From positions 1-36,638 of the forward strand of contig JAFISE010000248.1 in the NCBI GenBank assembly GCA_022560025.1: a DNA stretch of 36,638 nucleotides, written 5' to 3'. A model generated the notes under the pieces. That model made no database searches. It saw only the letters and a list, made by a program, of their open reading frames with translations, and had not been told where the DNA came from. Within the stretch, counting starts at the first letter, position 1; every line of letters begins with the position of its first letter. The DNA comes from Stagonosporopsis chrysanthemi. Its lineage: Eukaryota; Ascomycota; Dothideomycetes; Pleosporales; Didymellaceae. The position numbers and the translations under genes were made by a program. This document shows, piece after piece, positions 19,661-30,003 of the stretch.

Positions 19661-21295
19661 CTATCCTACTCGGCTTGAAGCGGCCTTCCAACGATCTCCC
19701 AGGTTGCGATATCCCCCTTTCCCAGTCCTCGTTACGCCCACCCTCAATGTCGTGCTCCTTACTCCTGCATCATTGTTGAGACAACACGCGCGCTGGCATG
19801 CCCACCCACACTCGCTCACCTGCTTCATTCTCCGTTCCAACCGTTCCATTACATCCATCAGCACTCTCTCGCCCCTCTCCCTGATCCTCTCCCCAACACT
19901 CTCGACCACCCTTTCGCCCTCCGCCCACACTCTGTCACTCGCCTCCGCAACAAGATCCTCTCCGGAATCTTTTCCCTTCGTCCTCACATCATCGAGCACG
20001 TACCCCGCTTGTCTCTGCAATTCCTGCACGCCCTCATCGCGGACTTGCTCTAGCTCGGATATGTAGTCGGCAGCAGACTCAGAGATCTCGAGGGAGGCAG
20101 CCTGCGCTTGGTAGGTAAGGGAGTGGGAGAGTGCGGAGGCGTGCAGCTTTTGAAGTTGCGGGGAGAGGTGCGCAAGAAGGTGAGGGAGCAAGGAGAGGCC
20201 AAGGGGTGTGAGGTCGTGCGGGGGACGAGCGCCAAGGGAGGGCCAGGTTTGGGTCTCTGAAGGAAGTGCAGCGGCAGACGTGGAGAGGTGTTGAGACGAC
20301 TGCGATGCGTCCGAGGAAAGCGAGCATGAGAAGGTGGGAGGGAGCGCGAAGAGCGTGGGAAGGCAGGCGGTGAGATGCTCGTTCACTTTGGCTTGCAGGA
20401 GTGTGTTGACCAAGGCAGGGAGGTGCCGTTGCACGACGGCGCTGATGGCGCTGGTCTGGAAATCGGTCTCTTTTTCGTCCTGGAAGGGACCTGGACTTGT
20501 GCTCTTGGCGGGCGAGGTGGCGAGCTCGGTGGGCGAGTGCACTTCGTTTGCAATATCGACGGGGATGGCATCGGGCTCTGGCTGCCTATCTGCAGTTCTT
20601 CGTTTATATGGCGGCGGCGAGGAGGGAGAGTCTGGGGCTGTGTATGTCAGCGAGTGCGTTATCATGTCATCAACAGTCGACGCACCTTTCCGTCCCCGCT
20701 TGGGCGCCTCGACTAGAGGTTGAAAAGCAGTCCAGTCTGCGTGTCTAAAGTGTCTGCTGTAGTGCTTGCTGACTGGAAAGCCAGTAAGTGCATGTTTCCC
20801 TTTGAGGAACCACGACAGGGGCGCCCGCTGTTCTGGACTCAGCCAGTCGCTGTCAAAGACAATATGGATTGTTTTTGCTTTTGCAAACTGGACAAGGTCG
20901 TTGAACGACTTTACTGCGTTTTCAGAGGGAGCAGGCGTTAAAGCTTCTAGTGTGGGACACCAGAGCGGACAAGGCTTGCGCAGGCATAATGTAAGGGTCG
21001 TCCACTGGCAGTCCTTGGCATTGCGTGCAACTTCATTGCCACGCACTTTGGGGATATGGACAGTTGCAGCATCAGACCTAGTTTCGGGCAACAGATTGTC
21101 AGCGTCATACTGCGCAACAAACGCTGTTGTATCATCAGCGCCATGCACGTACGCAGCAGGCGTTCTAAGCATCAGCGTTACCTGTTTGCGCGCGTTGTGG
21201 TGCTGGATACGCAGCGTAAACGGGAGCGAGAGTGGCTCTGGGGTGATATAGGCCAGCACGGGGAAGCCATGCTTGGCAAGGCTCGATCCATTCAT
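19661..21295 (-). CDS. orphan protein, 544 aa, with C-terminal coiled coil
   Basis: This is an uninterrupted frame from ATG 21295 to a stop at 19661. The N-terminal 200 residues look like a folded domain (blocks TIHIVFDSDWLSPEQRAPL and WFLKGKHALTGFPVSKHYS), then a Pro/Ser-rich, probably disordered stretch with a KRGRKG basic patch (about residues 195-300), then a strongly charged helix (about 405-500; EGERVVESVGERIRERGERV) likely to form a coiled coil. I recognise no catalytic motif, signal peptide or membrane segment. The protein resembles lineage-restricted hypothetical proteins of dothideomycetes, from memory only. A possible leader intron lies just upstream (GTAAGT near 21345, AG near 21300). 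It sits 235 bp from the pogo right end with no stops or RIP signature, so it is probably a live gene. Confidence 0.65.
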   Translation of the reverse strand: MNGSSLAKHGFPVLAYITPEPLSLPFTLRIQHHNARKQVTLMLRTPAAYVHGADDTTAFVAQYDADNLLPETRSDAATVHIPKVRGNEVARNAKDCQWTTLTLCLRKPCPLWCPTLEALTPAPSENAVKSFNDLVQFAKAKTIHIVFDSDWLSPEQRAPLSWFLKGKHALTGFPVSKHYSRHFRHADWTAFQPLVEAPKRGRKGASTVDDMITHSLTYTAPDSPSSPPPYKRRTADRQPEPDAIPVDIANEVHSPTELATSPAKSTSPGPFQDEKETDFQTSAISAVVQRHLPALVNTLLQAKVNEHLTACLPTLFALPPTFSCSLSSDASQSSQHLSTSAAALPSETQTWPSLGARPPHDLTPLGLSLLPHLLAHLSPQLQKLHASALSHSLTYQAQAASLEISESAADYISELEQVRDEGVQELQRQAGYVLDDVRTKGKDSGEDLVAEASDRVWAEGERVVESVGERIRERGERVLMDVMERLERRMKQVSECGWACQRACCLNNDAGVRSTTLRVGVTRTGKGGYRNLGDRWKAASSRVG

Positions 21296-22600
21296 TCTAC
21301 TTTGGCTTGTTCTGCTGTCAGCTCTACAACGAATGTCTACTTACAAATCCCCCTGCAGCGCGCGCAGAGAACCCGCCCGCCCAGGCTTTGGAGCAGCCTT
21401 GACTCGAACTGAGCAGCAACGTCGTCCGCGTCGTCTATATCCGTGTCGCGCGACTGCCGCACGCCCGCGAACCGTCCCCCTGACGCCGTGGACCAGCAGC
21501 CGTGCGGACAGAGCTGTTGAGTGCACTGCGCGCCAAAGGCCTTGTGAAATTCACAAGGATGACGGACGGAGGTGTGAAGGGAGCGCGTGACAGAGACAGA
21601 GATTCAGCAGCGGATGCTACAACATCGTCGTGGTGCGCGGGGAAAGAGGGTGTTGGTGGTGAGAAGGTGTCGTCGTGTCAGGTGAGGACGGCGTTCAGGT
21701 GGTTGGGGGCTTGGCGCCAAGATTGGCTTGTCGTGCGCCGTACCTTGTGTAGCGAGTCGCGACCCACCATTGCTGTTTGTCAGCTTGGGCGGTGAGGTCG
21801 GAAGCGAGGCTCGATCTATTTACGGCCGAGGATAAGTATTTAGATTGATTGAGTAAGTAACTAGAAAGCCGAAGGAAGTATTCGATATAGTGTTCTATAA
21901 GGTCACGTGGTCTAGTCACGTGACGTGGTTTTCGGCTTTCAACACAATCGGCATTGGCATGTCGCTGCGCATGTCTCGCGACTGCGTTCCTCTATGAACT
22001 TGCGCTTCAGAACAGATCGCAAAGCTGGACGGGCCTGCTCTACCGTTAGTCCCGGGCATAGCGCGATGTTCGCCTTTGTCTATCCACATGTCTGCAGGGT
22101 CTTTGATCCATCTTTGAGAGCGCCACTGCGTCAGTGTTGCATTTTCCGGCGGAGCGAAAGTAAACGAACGGCCTAGTTCGCAAATGAGGTGAAGGTTTCA
22201 CATTGCATCTAATGTCGTACCAGTGAATTTGCTTGTCCCGTGGGAACGCGCAAGTACTTTTGCATTCGGTCTCACATTACTAACATTCGCTTTCATTCAG
22301 CACACTCAGAAACCGAGCGCACGGACTGAGATACGGGCAAAGTTCATTGATCGACCGGCAAAGGCACAGCCGTCTTCGAAATGACAGATCGTTCACTGCT
22401 CTTCAACACTATGCACATGGAGAGCAACCCAGTACCTCTTGCTACTGCTTGATCACTGCATCAGGCGTGCAAACTGACCCTAATGTCTCGTGGATTCCAA
22501 AGTGCGCGTCAAGTATCGCCCAGCTTTAATGCGTTGTGTGACTGCACCTTCCTGCCAACCGCACCTTCTAGGCAGTCATCACTCCCACTATAGCATTATG
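21296..22600. other. intergenic, no supported gene
   Basis: It contains only short overlapping frames. GC-rich up to about 21800, more balanced after. It would include the promoter of the orphan gene. The one distinct element is the CACGTG pair at 21904-21922. Confidence 0.4.
21904..21924. promoter_or_regulatory. two CACGTG boxes 13 bp apart
   Basis: CACGTG occurs at 21904-21909 and 21917-21922, the second inside the 10-bp palindrome GTCACGTGAC, so the pair forms an interrupted inverted repeat. CACGTG is the core site of fungal bHLH factors such as Cbf1 or Pho4. It lies more than 600 bp upstream of the orphan gene, so relevance is uncertain; it may be part of a decayed repeat. Confidence 0.25.
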
Positions 22601-24590
22601 CACAAGCATAACATACCAGTGTGACGGTCTTATTATTGGGTGAGTGCAACTATACAGTTTTACTATTCTTTCTATGTTTTTTTCAAGCATAATGTATGCA
22701 TTCTTGCATTTTTAGCACGTACGCGTGGTCCTAGAATGTATTTACAAAGACAACCTGCATAATGTTGCTCAGAGTGCTGATGCTCCTTCCCGCATTATTG
22801 CTTCCACATGTTTGGCTACCCCACAACGCCCTGTCTTATAAATCCTCAAAGATGCTTTGCCTCACAGCGCTTAGAAGTATCCTCTCGCAAGCAACACAAG
22901 CAAGATTTCCAAGGCTGTAGGCGAGCAATCACGTCAGATAAGCTACGTTTATAAACGCCAGCTAAGAGAGAGGTACTGTTGTATTAGCATAGATTTTCTA
23001 AAGCTTAAAACACCACCATACTTACCACTCTCAAGACGTCCATAGGAGGTAAACTGACACATCAGAAGCTCTGCAATACGCAGATACCTACATAGCTGTC
23101 ATGTTACTTAGGATCCGTCTCATCGAAATCAATCTGTATCATGAGCACGGCTACAGTTTCTTACAAACCACTCTCATCATTTACAAGAACGAGAATTCTG
23201 TAGGACGCATGTCAATCCAAGGTATTTCTTGCTTCTAAACACGACTGATCAGTACCAGAGCTTTTAGGTTTCGTGCAGACACTAGCGGCTGTAAGTGATA
23301 GAACATGTCGTAGGGAGCCTCCCACGATGGCGCAATGTGTCCTAGGATGCACCTATAAACAGCGCTCACGATAACAACGTCGAAAATTCAGGTAATAAAA
23401 AACCTCCCTGCGTCTACCACAAGTGGCGTAGATTGAAGGGCAACGGATAGTTCGAAACTGCGGGAACGGTGGCGAACCCTGACTGGACGCTGGCCACTGC
23501 GATCAACGTGTTAGTAGTAGACGACAAGCTAGGCCAAACAATTTGCAGCGGCCCAAACCGAGGAAAAAGTGCGCACACTCTGGTCTCGAACATGACAAGC
23601 TCCTCAAAGTTGCGTACCGTCACGCCGACGATTCCAAGTTGAAGTGCACGGCGTGGGAGTCGAGCGAGCTCATCCATGAAGAGTAGCAGCAGACACTTGA
23701 GTCTCCTCGAGAGCGCGTGATTGAACATGCTCAACTCCAATGCCAATATTGCAATCGCAATACACTACTATCACTGCGACAATTTCGGGCACGATGATTG
23801 ATCATGATATCTATGCGGTCCCAGTGATTTTGCCGCGCTGCGTCGTCACTTCAGTCAGGTGAAGGGCGGCCAACGAAAGACAGGTACCGCTCCGGGCATT
23901 CACCAAGCTGACGAGATGCGGGCTCTTTAATACGCATACTTGAATTCTATACAGGCTTTATAGATGTAATTCGGGAATTCACCAGTCGCTCCTTTGTGCA
24001 GGTAGTGTCTTGGATTCGGGTGTCTGGGTATCCTAGCTATCAAACGTTGTGGCTGAAGGACACGATCTGGGGTATCGTGCCTGCAAGAAAATCTGAACAC
24101 ATTCCGCGAACGATGTCGGAAGATATCTGATTGTCTGTACTCGTAGAGTTATTGGCAGAATGGCGAAAGTAGAGATCCCAGCTTCGTCGACTTTGAGTTA
24201 ACTTAGTGCGTGCCAGCGAGTGGCTATGTTTCCCTCTCCTCGCACAGAAAGATGAACAAAACTCACAAAGGTCACTCGACAGAAGATATCCCGAGTCACT
24301 CGATACAAGCGCTAGATATCAATGAACTCCAGGTGTCATAGGTCAAACTGCGTAGTGTGCTTGAACGGCTCGCAGGGCAGAAACGAGCGCAATTATGCGT
24401 GTGTGCGAGCAACCAGATCGAGCCGATTAAAGAGGCGACCAATTCACTTTTGTTGCGAGGGACTCGATGAGCCTTTTCGGGCTCGTGAAGATCTAGCATC
24501 GATGACTTCCTCGTCCTGAGATTATGCAGCCTTGTGCAGAAGCACGTCTCCGTAAATCCGGAAGTTCAGAGGGATGTTCCACATGTAGAC
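22601..24590. other. long intergenic stretch; one weak frame at 23414-23746 (minus)
   Basis: No frame over 110 codons. The only one of note is minus-strand 23746-23414 (110 codons, Leu-rich, with ELARLPRRALQLGIVGV and NFEELVMFETRV). It has an ATG and stop but no recognised motif, and could be a small gene, an exon or chance. Nothing else is supported. Confidence 0.3.
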
Positions 24591-24596
24591 GTTATA

Positions 24597-24781
24597 TGTC
24601 ACGGTTGAGGGCATCTCCTGCCTCACGTGCAGTTGCACCTCACCTCTGGTGAGACGAGGCTGCCTCTCCTGCACTAGCGCTGTTTACAGCTACCCATGTA
24701 TACATACTGTTTGTAGCTTCACCCAATAGAACCTCAGTTCAATCCTCAAATCTTCCCGCACTGCTTGCACTCACTGCGACA
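24597..24781 (+). repeat. solo LTR copy 2 of the TGTCAC...GCGACA family (185 bp), target duplication TTATA
   Basis: It starts TGTCACGGTT, ends ACTGCGACA, and is flanked by TTATA at 24592-24596 and 24782-24786. The 3' two thirds closely match 5597-5782 and 32649-32834; the 5' third is more divergent. This is an older or different subfamily member. Confidence 0.85.
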
Positions 24782-24799
24782 TTATATCTGCCAAGAATG

Positions 24800-25500
24800 A
24801 TGATAATGGGCTAAAGGGGAATCCCGCGCCGGGGCTCAATGGACCTCAAGTGGATCCATTGCCCTTTGTGTCGCCTTCTAAAGGTGCGTCCCGGACCCAC
24901 CCGCCGTCGACGAGCTCCTGCAGAGGTTCGTTCGTGCGTCGTGCCGATACCGCGCCCTGCGCCGCTCCCGGCTAACTGATCGGCCCAGACGCACACACAA
25001 CCTCTCTGCTCTCACCCGTCACTATGCTGCCGGGCTTGTCATCATGCCGGGCGTTATGATCTTGGGGAGAATATGGGTGATGAGGCTGCGAAGGCGTTGC
25101 TGCTGTATAGGTTTCGTCTTCGAGTATGCCAGCGATGCAGCCGGATGCAGGCGACCATGCTGATATTCCTCTGCTATAGGAAGGTTTAGCTCGTCTCTTT
25201 CAGTAACATTGCGCGTCAGCTTTGTTCCATACGCAATCTGCCATGGCGTGTGTCAACGTCGTTGCAGGTCGCAAAAAGTCCTGGCTTGGCTTCCATCATC
25301 GCCCCGGCTAGCTTCAACGTGATCTCACGCCACAGTTCGCGAACAATTCTGCATGCGCGTGATGGAAGGGTACCACGTCTCGAGACTGTGGGCATGAGGT
25401 ACATTTGACTTTCACCGCTCCCTGTCAACCTCGTTGATCAAAATGTTAAGGCCTCTCGCTGCAAAGCAGAGGGCTATTGATTTTCTCACCGTTGATGCAG
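24800..25500 (-). pseudogene. decayed coding remnant, possibly retroelement polyprotein
   Basis: On the minus strand a frame with few stops runs from about 25500 to 25024 (IALCFAARGLNILINEV, then HTPWQIAYGTKLTR near 25210-25250, then a polar linker ending MMTSPAA). A similar frame lies between 25020 and 24800. A 70-codon open frame (25428-25216) overlaps in another phase (RIVRELWREITLKLAG). The ELW and TPW-x-x-x-YG blocks recall the end of a copia integrase and the start of the linker after it, but across two frames. The assignment is weak. Confidence 0.3.
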
Positions 25501-26433
25501 TGGAACTCGGGTCGTTATATGCACTAGGTATTTCAAACGCCCGAAAGACGCCTGCTCTCCTTCCATACGCCCTTTCTTGACCAGCTTCTCCAGCCTGTTA
25601 CGACTCTCCAACAGCCCTCTCTGCCTGTATGCTGCGTCTCTGCCCATCTTTTCTTTCCCTCTCCGCAACCCACTGCACTTGTTTGCGCTTGACCTTCAAG
25701 CAAACCTTTCATGCAGCTTCAGCGCTTTGTCACCTCCTGTCACCGCTGAGCAATTCCAGTTCTTTCATCCAGCGCTAGTGCCATATGCAATATGTTTTTG
25801 GCCGCGGTCAACACAATCTAAAATATCTTCACCATAGTTTGAAGGTTCAAAAACAACAACAAACCCTCAGGCTGAAGCATCACTGCGGGGTCCAAGGGCA
25901 TACCGTATAGAGGCTCCACCATCACCAAAGTCGTTCAATCCCGGAATGCAACCTCTTTACTAGCACAAGGATTATTCTCCCATCGCTCCATGTCAAACTC
26001 AACAATTTCATAAGCTGAACTTTTCATGCTCTTTCAAAGATCGCTTATTTTTGTCAAGAGCTTACAGAGGCTTATAGTGTTAAACACTTGCATCTCTCTA
26101 GTCATTCGCTGTACAGCCATCGCCTCAACAGGAGTCCAGTCGTTCAGATGCCTCAAATTCCCCAGTCGCGGTCTGTCTCAGACCTGTCAAAGATCAAGAG
26201 GTCCAATCTCCTACTGCTCTTCGTTGACGCACCATCCTCGCGCTCTGTGCATTCAATCGTTCGATCCCTCTTTGGTTCCAATTTACACTTTTGACAGGGC
26301 GCCACTACTGTGTAAAGTCATCGTTTGTTAGCAGTCTCTGACCAACCTTGCTAAGCGTCACATGCTTGTAATTCGATTAAGTGCCTAACTAGCAAGTTCT
26401 CTATCAGACTGCAGCTGATATCTACCTGCAGTG
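25501..26433. other. no supported gene
   Basis: Short overlapping frames only (up to about 100 codons, plus strand 26026-26331), with no motif. A Lys/Arg/Glu-rich minus-strand stretch at 25500-25700 may continue the remnant to its left. Confidence 0.3.
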
Positions 26434-26438
26434 ATTTG

Positions 26439-26572
26439 TGTAACGGTGTAGAGAGAGAGGAGGACTGCGGTTCATTGACTATTGACGTGGGCTGAGCTGC
26501 TTATATGCCTGCCCATACACAAGCTATCCTAACTCGTACTAGAGTAGGCCTGGGCAGAGCCCAACCGTTACA
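26439..26572 (+). repeat. solo LTR (134 bp), third family, target duplication ATTTG
   Basis: It begins TGTAACGGT and ends ACCGTTACA, a perfect 9-bp inverted repeat, flanked by ATTTG at 26434-26438 and 26573-26577. The interior contains CTTATATGCC, a possible TATA box. No second copy in the window. The orientation is nominal because no internal part survives. A short non-autonomous DNA element is possible, but TG...CA ends with a 5-bp duplication favour an LTR. Confidence 0.75.
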
Positions 26573-26577
26573 ATTTG

Positions 26578-27657
26578 CATGCCAACCATGCATACCCGCC
26601 ATCATGACTTGACTTGTCTTCTTATCGCGGGAGTTCCATCTCTGGGTTTACTGCCATCTTCTCCCCCAGGTCGTCGAATTTCATTAAATGACACGCCTTC
26701 GCAAAATGCGCGCCCCTCTCTTGATAGGCTGTGCTGCAGTTGAATTGCAGCATAAACCTCTTTTGGCTCAACTACAACACCCGCTGCATCCTTCAAGTCC
26801 CTTCCGCCACATCTACATTCTGGAAGCGGTCAGCAGAGAAACGGGCAACGGACCTGACCCGGAAAGCCCAATGCAAAAACCACGGCGACGACGGGGATCG
26901 CGCGCGCTGTCGAATTCCACCCTAGGTGTCTCGGCCTTATCGTGACGGCAGAGTGCGCCTGTCGCACACGAGATCCGCCACTGGCCACCTCCTGCAGTCG
27001 CCTTGCCCGAGTTCGCAGCGCCAATTTTCTGGATTGTTCCCTAACACTCCCTAGTCACAATGCTACTGTTACTCCTCGCAAAAGCATGCAGCCTTCTCTC
27101 AGCTGATGGCTGATACTGCAATTGCACAGCATAACATCTCACCTGAGCAGTCGTCTGGCAGTGGCTGCCAACGCCAGTACCAATCGTACTTGGGAGTCTG
27201 CGCAAACTGCCGGAGCTATCAGGTGAACTCGCCGCTCCGGTCCCATGCTCGCTATCACCGAGCTCGCTGCAATGTAAAGCCTCCACTTATGCTGCACCGA
27301 CGCCAACGTAGCATATCTGCGTGAGTCAAGGACACTACAGGTCTCTCAGCGTAACGCGAATTCCGGCAATAGCCCGGTGGCATTGGCTTGCATGCGACCT
27401 GGACAGCACACATCAAAATCGGGGAGCTACTTCGCACATTGCCAATGTAGATTCAATGCTGCACACGAGGGTGCGCCTTCCTATTCTAGTGCACTCGTGG
27501 TTTTTACGACTGCCTAAGTCAGTACCGCTGCAACCGACTGCACTTTCCTCTGTCAGCAGAGATCAACAAACCGCAGGTCGCATCAGTAAAGTGCACACAT
27601 GTCCTCAACCGTGCGCATCAGTTCGAAACAGCCTGTTTATCGCGCCATCTGCCCACG
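26578..27657. other. upstream region of the protease gene
   Basis: There are no frames with recognisable content; several short frames overlap on both strands. It presumably holds the promoter and leader of the gene at 27658, without an obvious TATA box or CT-rich block that I can assign. Confidence 0.35.
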
Positions 27658-30003
27658 ATGTCAAGCACACGGCCACCTCGCGAGAAGCCATTCCACGCTG
27701 TACAACAGCTCATAGACAACTTAGAAGGAGCGCGCACGCTGTCCACCAAGAAGCACATATTATCTAGCATCATCGTCGCCATTGAAGCTCGGCAGAGTTT
27801 CACCGATGAGATCATCGAACGCCTCTGGATGGTTTCGGACGCCCACGACCTTGTCGCGAATTGGCCTGATGACTTTGCTCGTGTTCCTGTGCCACGAAGA
27901 TGCCAGCCGCAACAGAACTCTAATATAATCGCAGATATTATGAACCATTGGGGACAAGATTGTTTTGTTCTGCTCTGGCGACGAGGCGCCTACATTCCAG
28001 CCGATTGGAGCATACATTTCACTTCGCACTTGAAAATTCTTGCCAAACACTTTACCTTGGATGAATTTGCGGACGCAGCTGTTAGCGCGCTGGCAATTTC
28101 ACGTCCCTCTGGCAAGAAGATATCGCAGAGAATCGAAGGATCTCGTCTTCTCCAGACAGAAGATCTGATACGTGTCAGGGAGTCACTGGGCTGTCCGGTG
28201 GGTCGGAAGAAGCGCAAGCCGGTCACAAAAACCGAAGTCTTGTCTGACCGAGACTCCAAGCGCCTTGCTCCGAATCCTGAAGAGCCGCCGGTCGGCGGAG
28301 GAGGCAACAAAGCTTCGGGACCAGATACAAGCACCTCGCACAGAAATCACTCTGCTCCAGACGCTTCTACAATACTAGTCGAGCAGCCACGGGGGATGTC
28401 GCCTCATTCTTTCTCACCTCGCGTACCTGTTCAGTCGCCAACTAATATGAGCGAACCTTTTACTTACCCTGACTCGGACTCTTCCAACGCTCATGAAGCA
28501 TCGCATGATACTATCACACCTCAACATCTTCTAGACTCGGTACACGTGATCGAAGAAGATCGTCTGCTATCTTACGGCCACTCCGCACATGAGCCCGACA
28601 ACGCTCCACAACTACGCTCTCCTTATCATCGTAACACGAATGGCGACTGTTCTATGTTGAATAGTCTTTCTTCTCGTGACTCTTCAAAGGTCAAAGGAAC
28701 AGCGTTGTCTTCATTCCAGCAGCCAGTCGACAAATTTCCCGACCTTCAAGCCGCACGTTCTGAAAGTGTGACGGTAGAAACGAAACAGTACAGACCAAAA
28801 ACACCAGATGTTGCACGTATGCTGAGTGAGCTTGATTCAGACAGGTGGATAGGCCACTACACAGTATTCGGAATCCTCGAGCGCCTTCTCATCGAGCGTT
28901 TTGTCATAACGCATGACGTAGGCAGCCTTTCCAAGCTCGCCTGCCTTGATAACTGGAAGCCGACAACACCGCCCAGCCAGAATCTGGACGGACGCACACT
29001 ACTGATACCCTTCAACCTACCAATATCGGCCAGCTTAAGCCGGGACGATGATAGCGTTGAGAAGATGAGGCACTGGATACTGTTCGAAGTCGACTATGTT
29101 AATCGTCAGTACTGTGTGCTCGACCCTCTCAAAACTATCACCGAAACGCGCAGCTCCCAAATCTCGCGCATAACAGAGTGTATCACCACTGATCTGGATG
29201 AAACGAGAAGCGTTCCTATCACATCTCAACCGTGGGCCGATGTTACCCCACAGGCAAATCCTCCCCAGCAAGACAGCCCTGGCAGCTGCGGACTTTATGT
29301 CATATACTACGCCTTGTGCCGGTCGGTGCAGCAGGAGCCCACAGTGACCAGCGGAGCTGCCTTAAGACACTTCTTTGAGGCACTGTTGGGCGAAAGGAAT
29401 ATTACTTGGATGGCAAAAGACGCGACGCAGTCAGTTCTGACTTGTAGCATTGATTCAGTAGTACAAATGGCCGCCATGATGGAGGATTGCTTGAACCTCC
29501 AAACATACACAACAACTATCATCCCAGCAGTCATGGGCCTGTTGACTATTATCACAGAACAGGGCACCATGCACGCGCAAGAGCTTGGGAAGTTGGTAGA
29601 AGAAGCCGAAGATCGTGTGGTCACTCTCCTCGGTCATCGAGCAACCTTACTCAGCTTGTGCGCTGATGCTTCATTGGAAGGTCCTGCGAAGACTGCGATC
29701 GGCGCGCATGATAGTCTTCTCCATCAGGTTAGAGCACAGAGGCATCGCTCAAAGAAACGGCTTGACAAGCTGGCGTACTCATCAGAGCAAGTCCACGAAC
29801 TGCAGACAATCTTGCGTGACTGGCAAGTGCAAATAAGGAAACGATTCCAGAGCCTAAGGGAAAGATATCAAAGCACCAGCAAGGGATTCGGTGCAGAGTG
29901 CACAAGAAAACAGGAGGAGATAAAGGCAGAGCAGGATGCGCTGAATTTGAAAGCTGCGCGAGTGAAGGAGCTTGATAATGTGTTTGAGCAACTAATTTCG
30001 TAG
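27658..30003 (+). CDS. Ulp1/SENP-like (C48) cysteine protease with coiled-coil tail, 781 aa
   Basis: This is a single open frame from ATG 27658 to TAG 30003. Residues 1-180 look folded but unknown; 185-380 are Ser/Pro-rich and probably disordered, with a basic KKRK patch near 184. Residues 395-580 hold the protease core. The catalytic His is H472 in RHWILFEVDY, Asp is D489 in YCVLDPL, Gln is Q537 or Q538, and Cys is C544 in SPGSCGLYV. These match the H-D-Q-C arrangement of C48 proteases, with GSCG for the usual DCG. Residues 640-781 are highly charged and helical, likely a coiled coil. C48 enzymes cleave SUMO or other ubiquitin-like tails, but in fungi many such proteins are lineage-specific or linked to transposons; the substrate here is unknown. 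All catalytic residues are present and the frame shows no RIP damage. Confidence 0.8.
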   Translation: MSSTRPPREKPFHAVQQLIDNLEGARTLSTKKHILSSIIVAIEARQSFTDEIIERLWMVSDAHDLVANWPDDFARVPVPRRCQPQQNSNIIADIMNHWGQDCFVLLWRRGAYIPADWSIHFTSHLKILAKHFTLDEFADAAVSALAISRPSGKKISQRIEGSRLLQTEDLIRVRESLGCPVGRKKRKPVTKTEVLSDRDSKRLAPNPEEPPVGGGGNKASGPDTSTSHRNHSAPDASTILVEQPRGMSPHSFSPRVPVQSPTNMSEPFTYPDSDSSNAHEASHDTITPQHLLDSVHVIEEDRLLSYGHSAHEPDNAPQLRSPYHRNTNGDCSMLNSLSSRDSSKVKGTALSSFQQPVDKFPDLQAARSESVTVETKQYRPKTPDVARMLSELDSDRWIGHYTVFGILERLLIERFVITHDVGSLSKLACLDNWKPTTPPSQNLDGRTLLIPFNLPISASLSRDDDSVEKMRHWILFEVDYVNRQYCVLDPLKTITETRSSQISRITECITTDLDETRSVPITSQPWADVTPQANPPQQDSPGSCGLYVIYYALCRSVQQEPTVTSGAALRHFFEALLGERNITWMAKDATQSVLTCSIDSVVQMAAMMEDCLNLQTYTTTIIPAVMGLLTIITEQGTMHAQELGKLVEEAEDRVVTLLGHRATLLSLCADASLEGPAKTAIGAHDSLLHQVRAQRHRSKKRLDKLAYSSEQVHELQTILRDWQVQIRKRFQSLRERYQSTSKGFGAECTRKQEEIKAEQDALNLKAARVKELDNVFEQLIS

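Noticed and set aside
20334..21251. Plus-strand frames of 113-161 codons
   Set aside because: Antisense to the intact 544-codon minus-strand gene, with low-complexity composition.
22618..22810. TGTGACGGTC at 22622, resembling an LTR start
   Set aside because: No matching CA end with a 5-bp duplication within 500 bp; not supported as an LTR.
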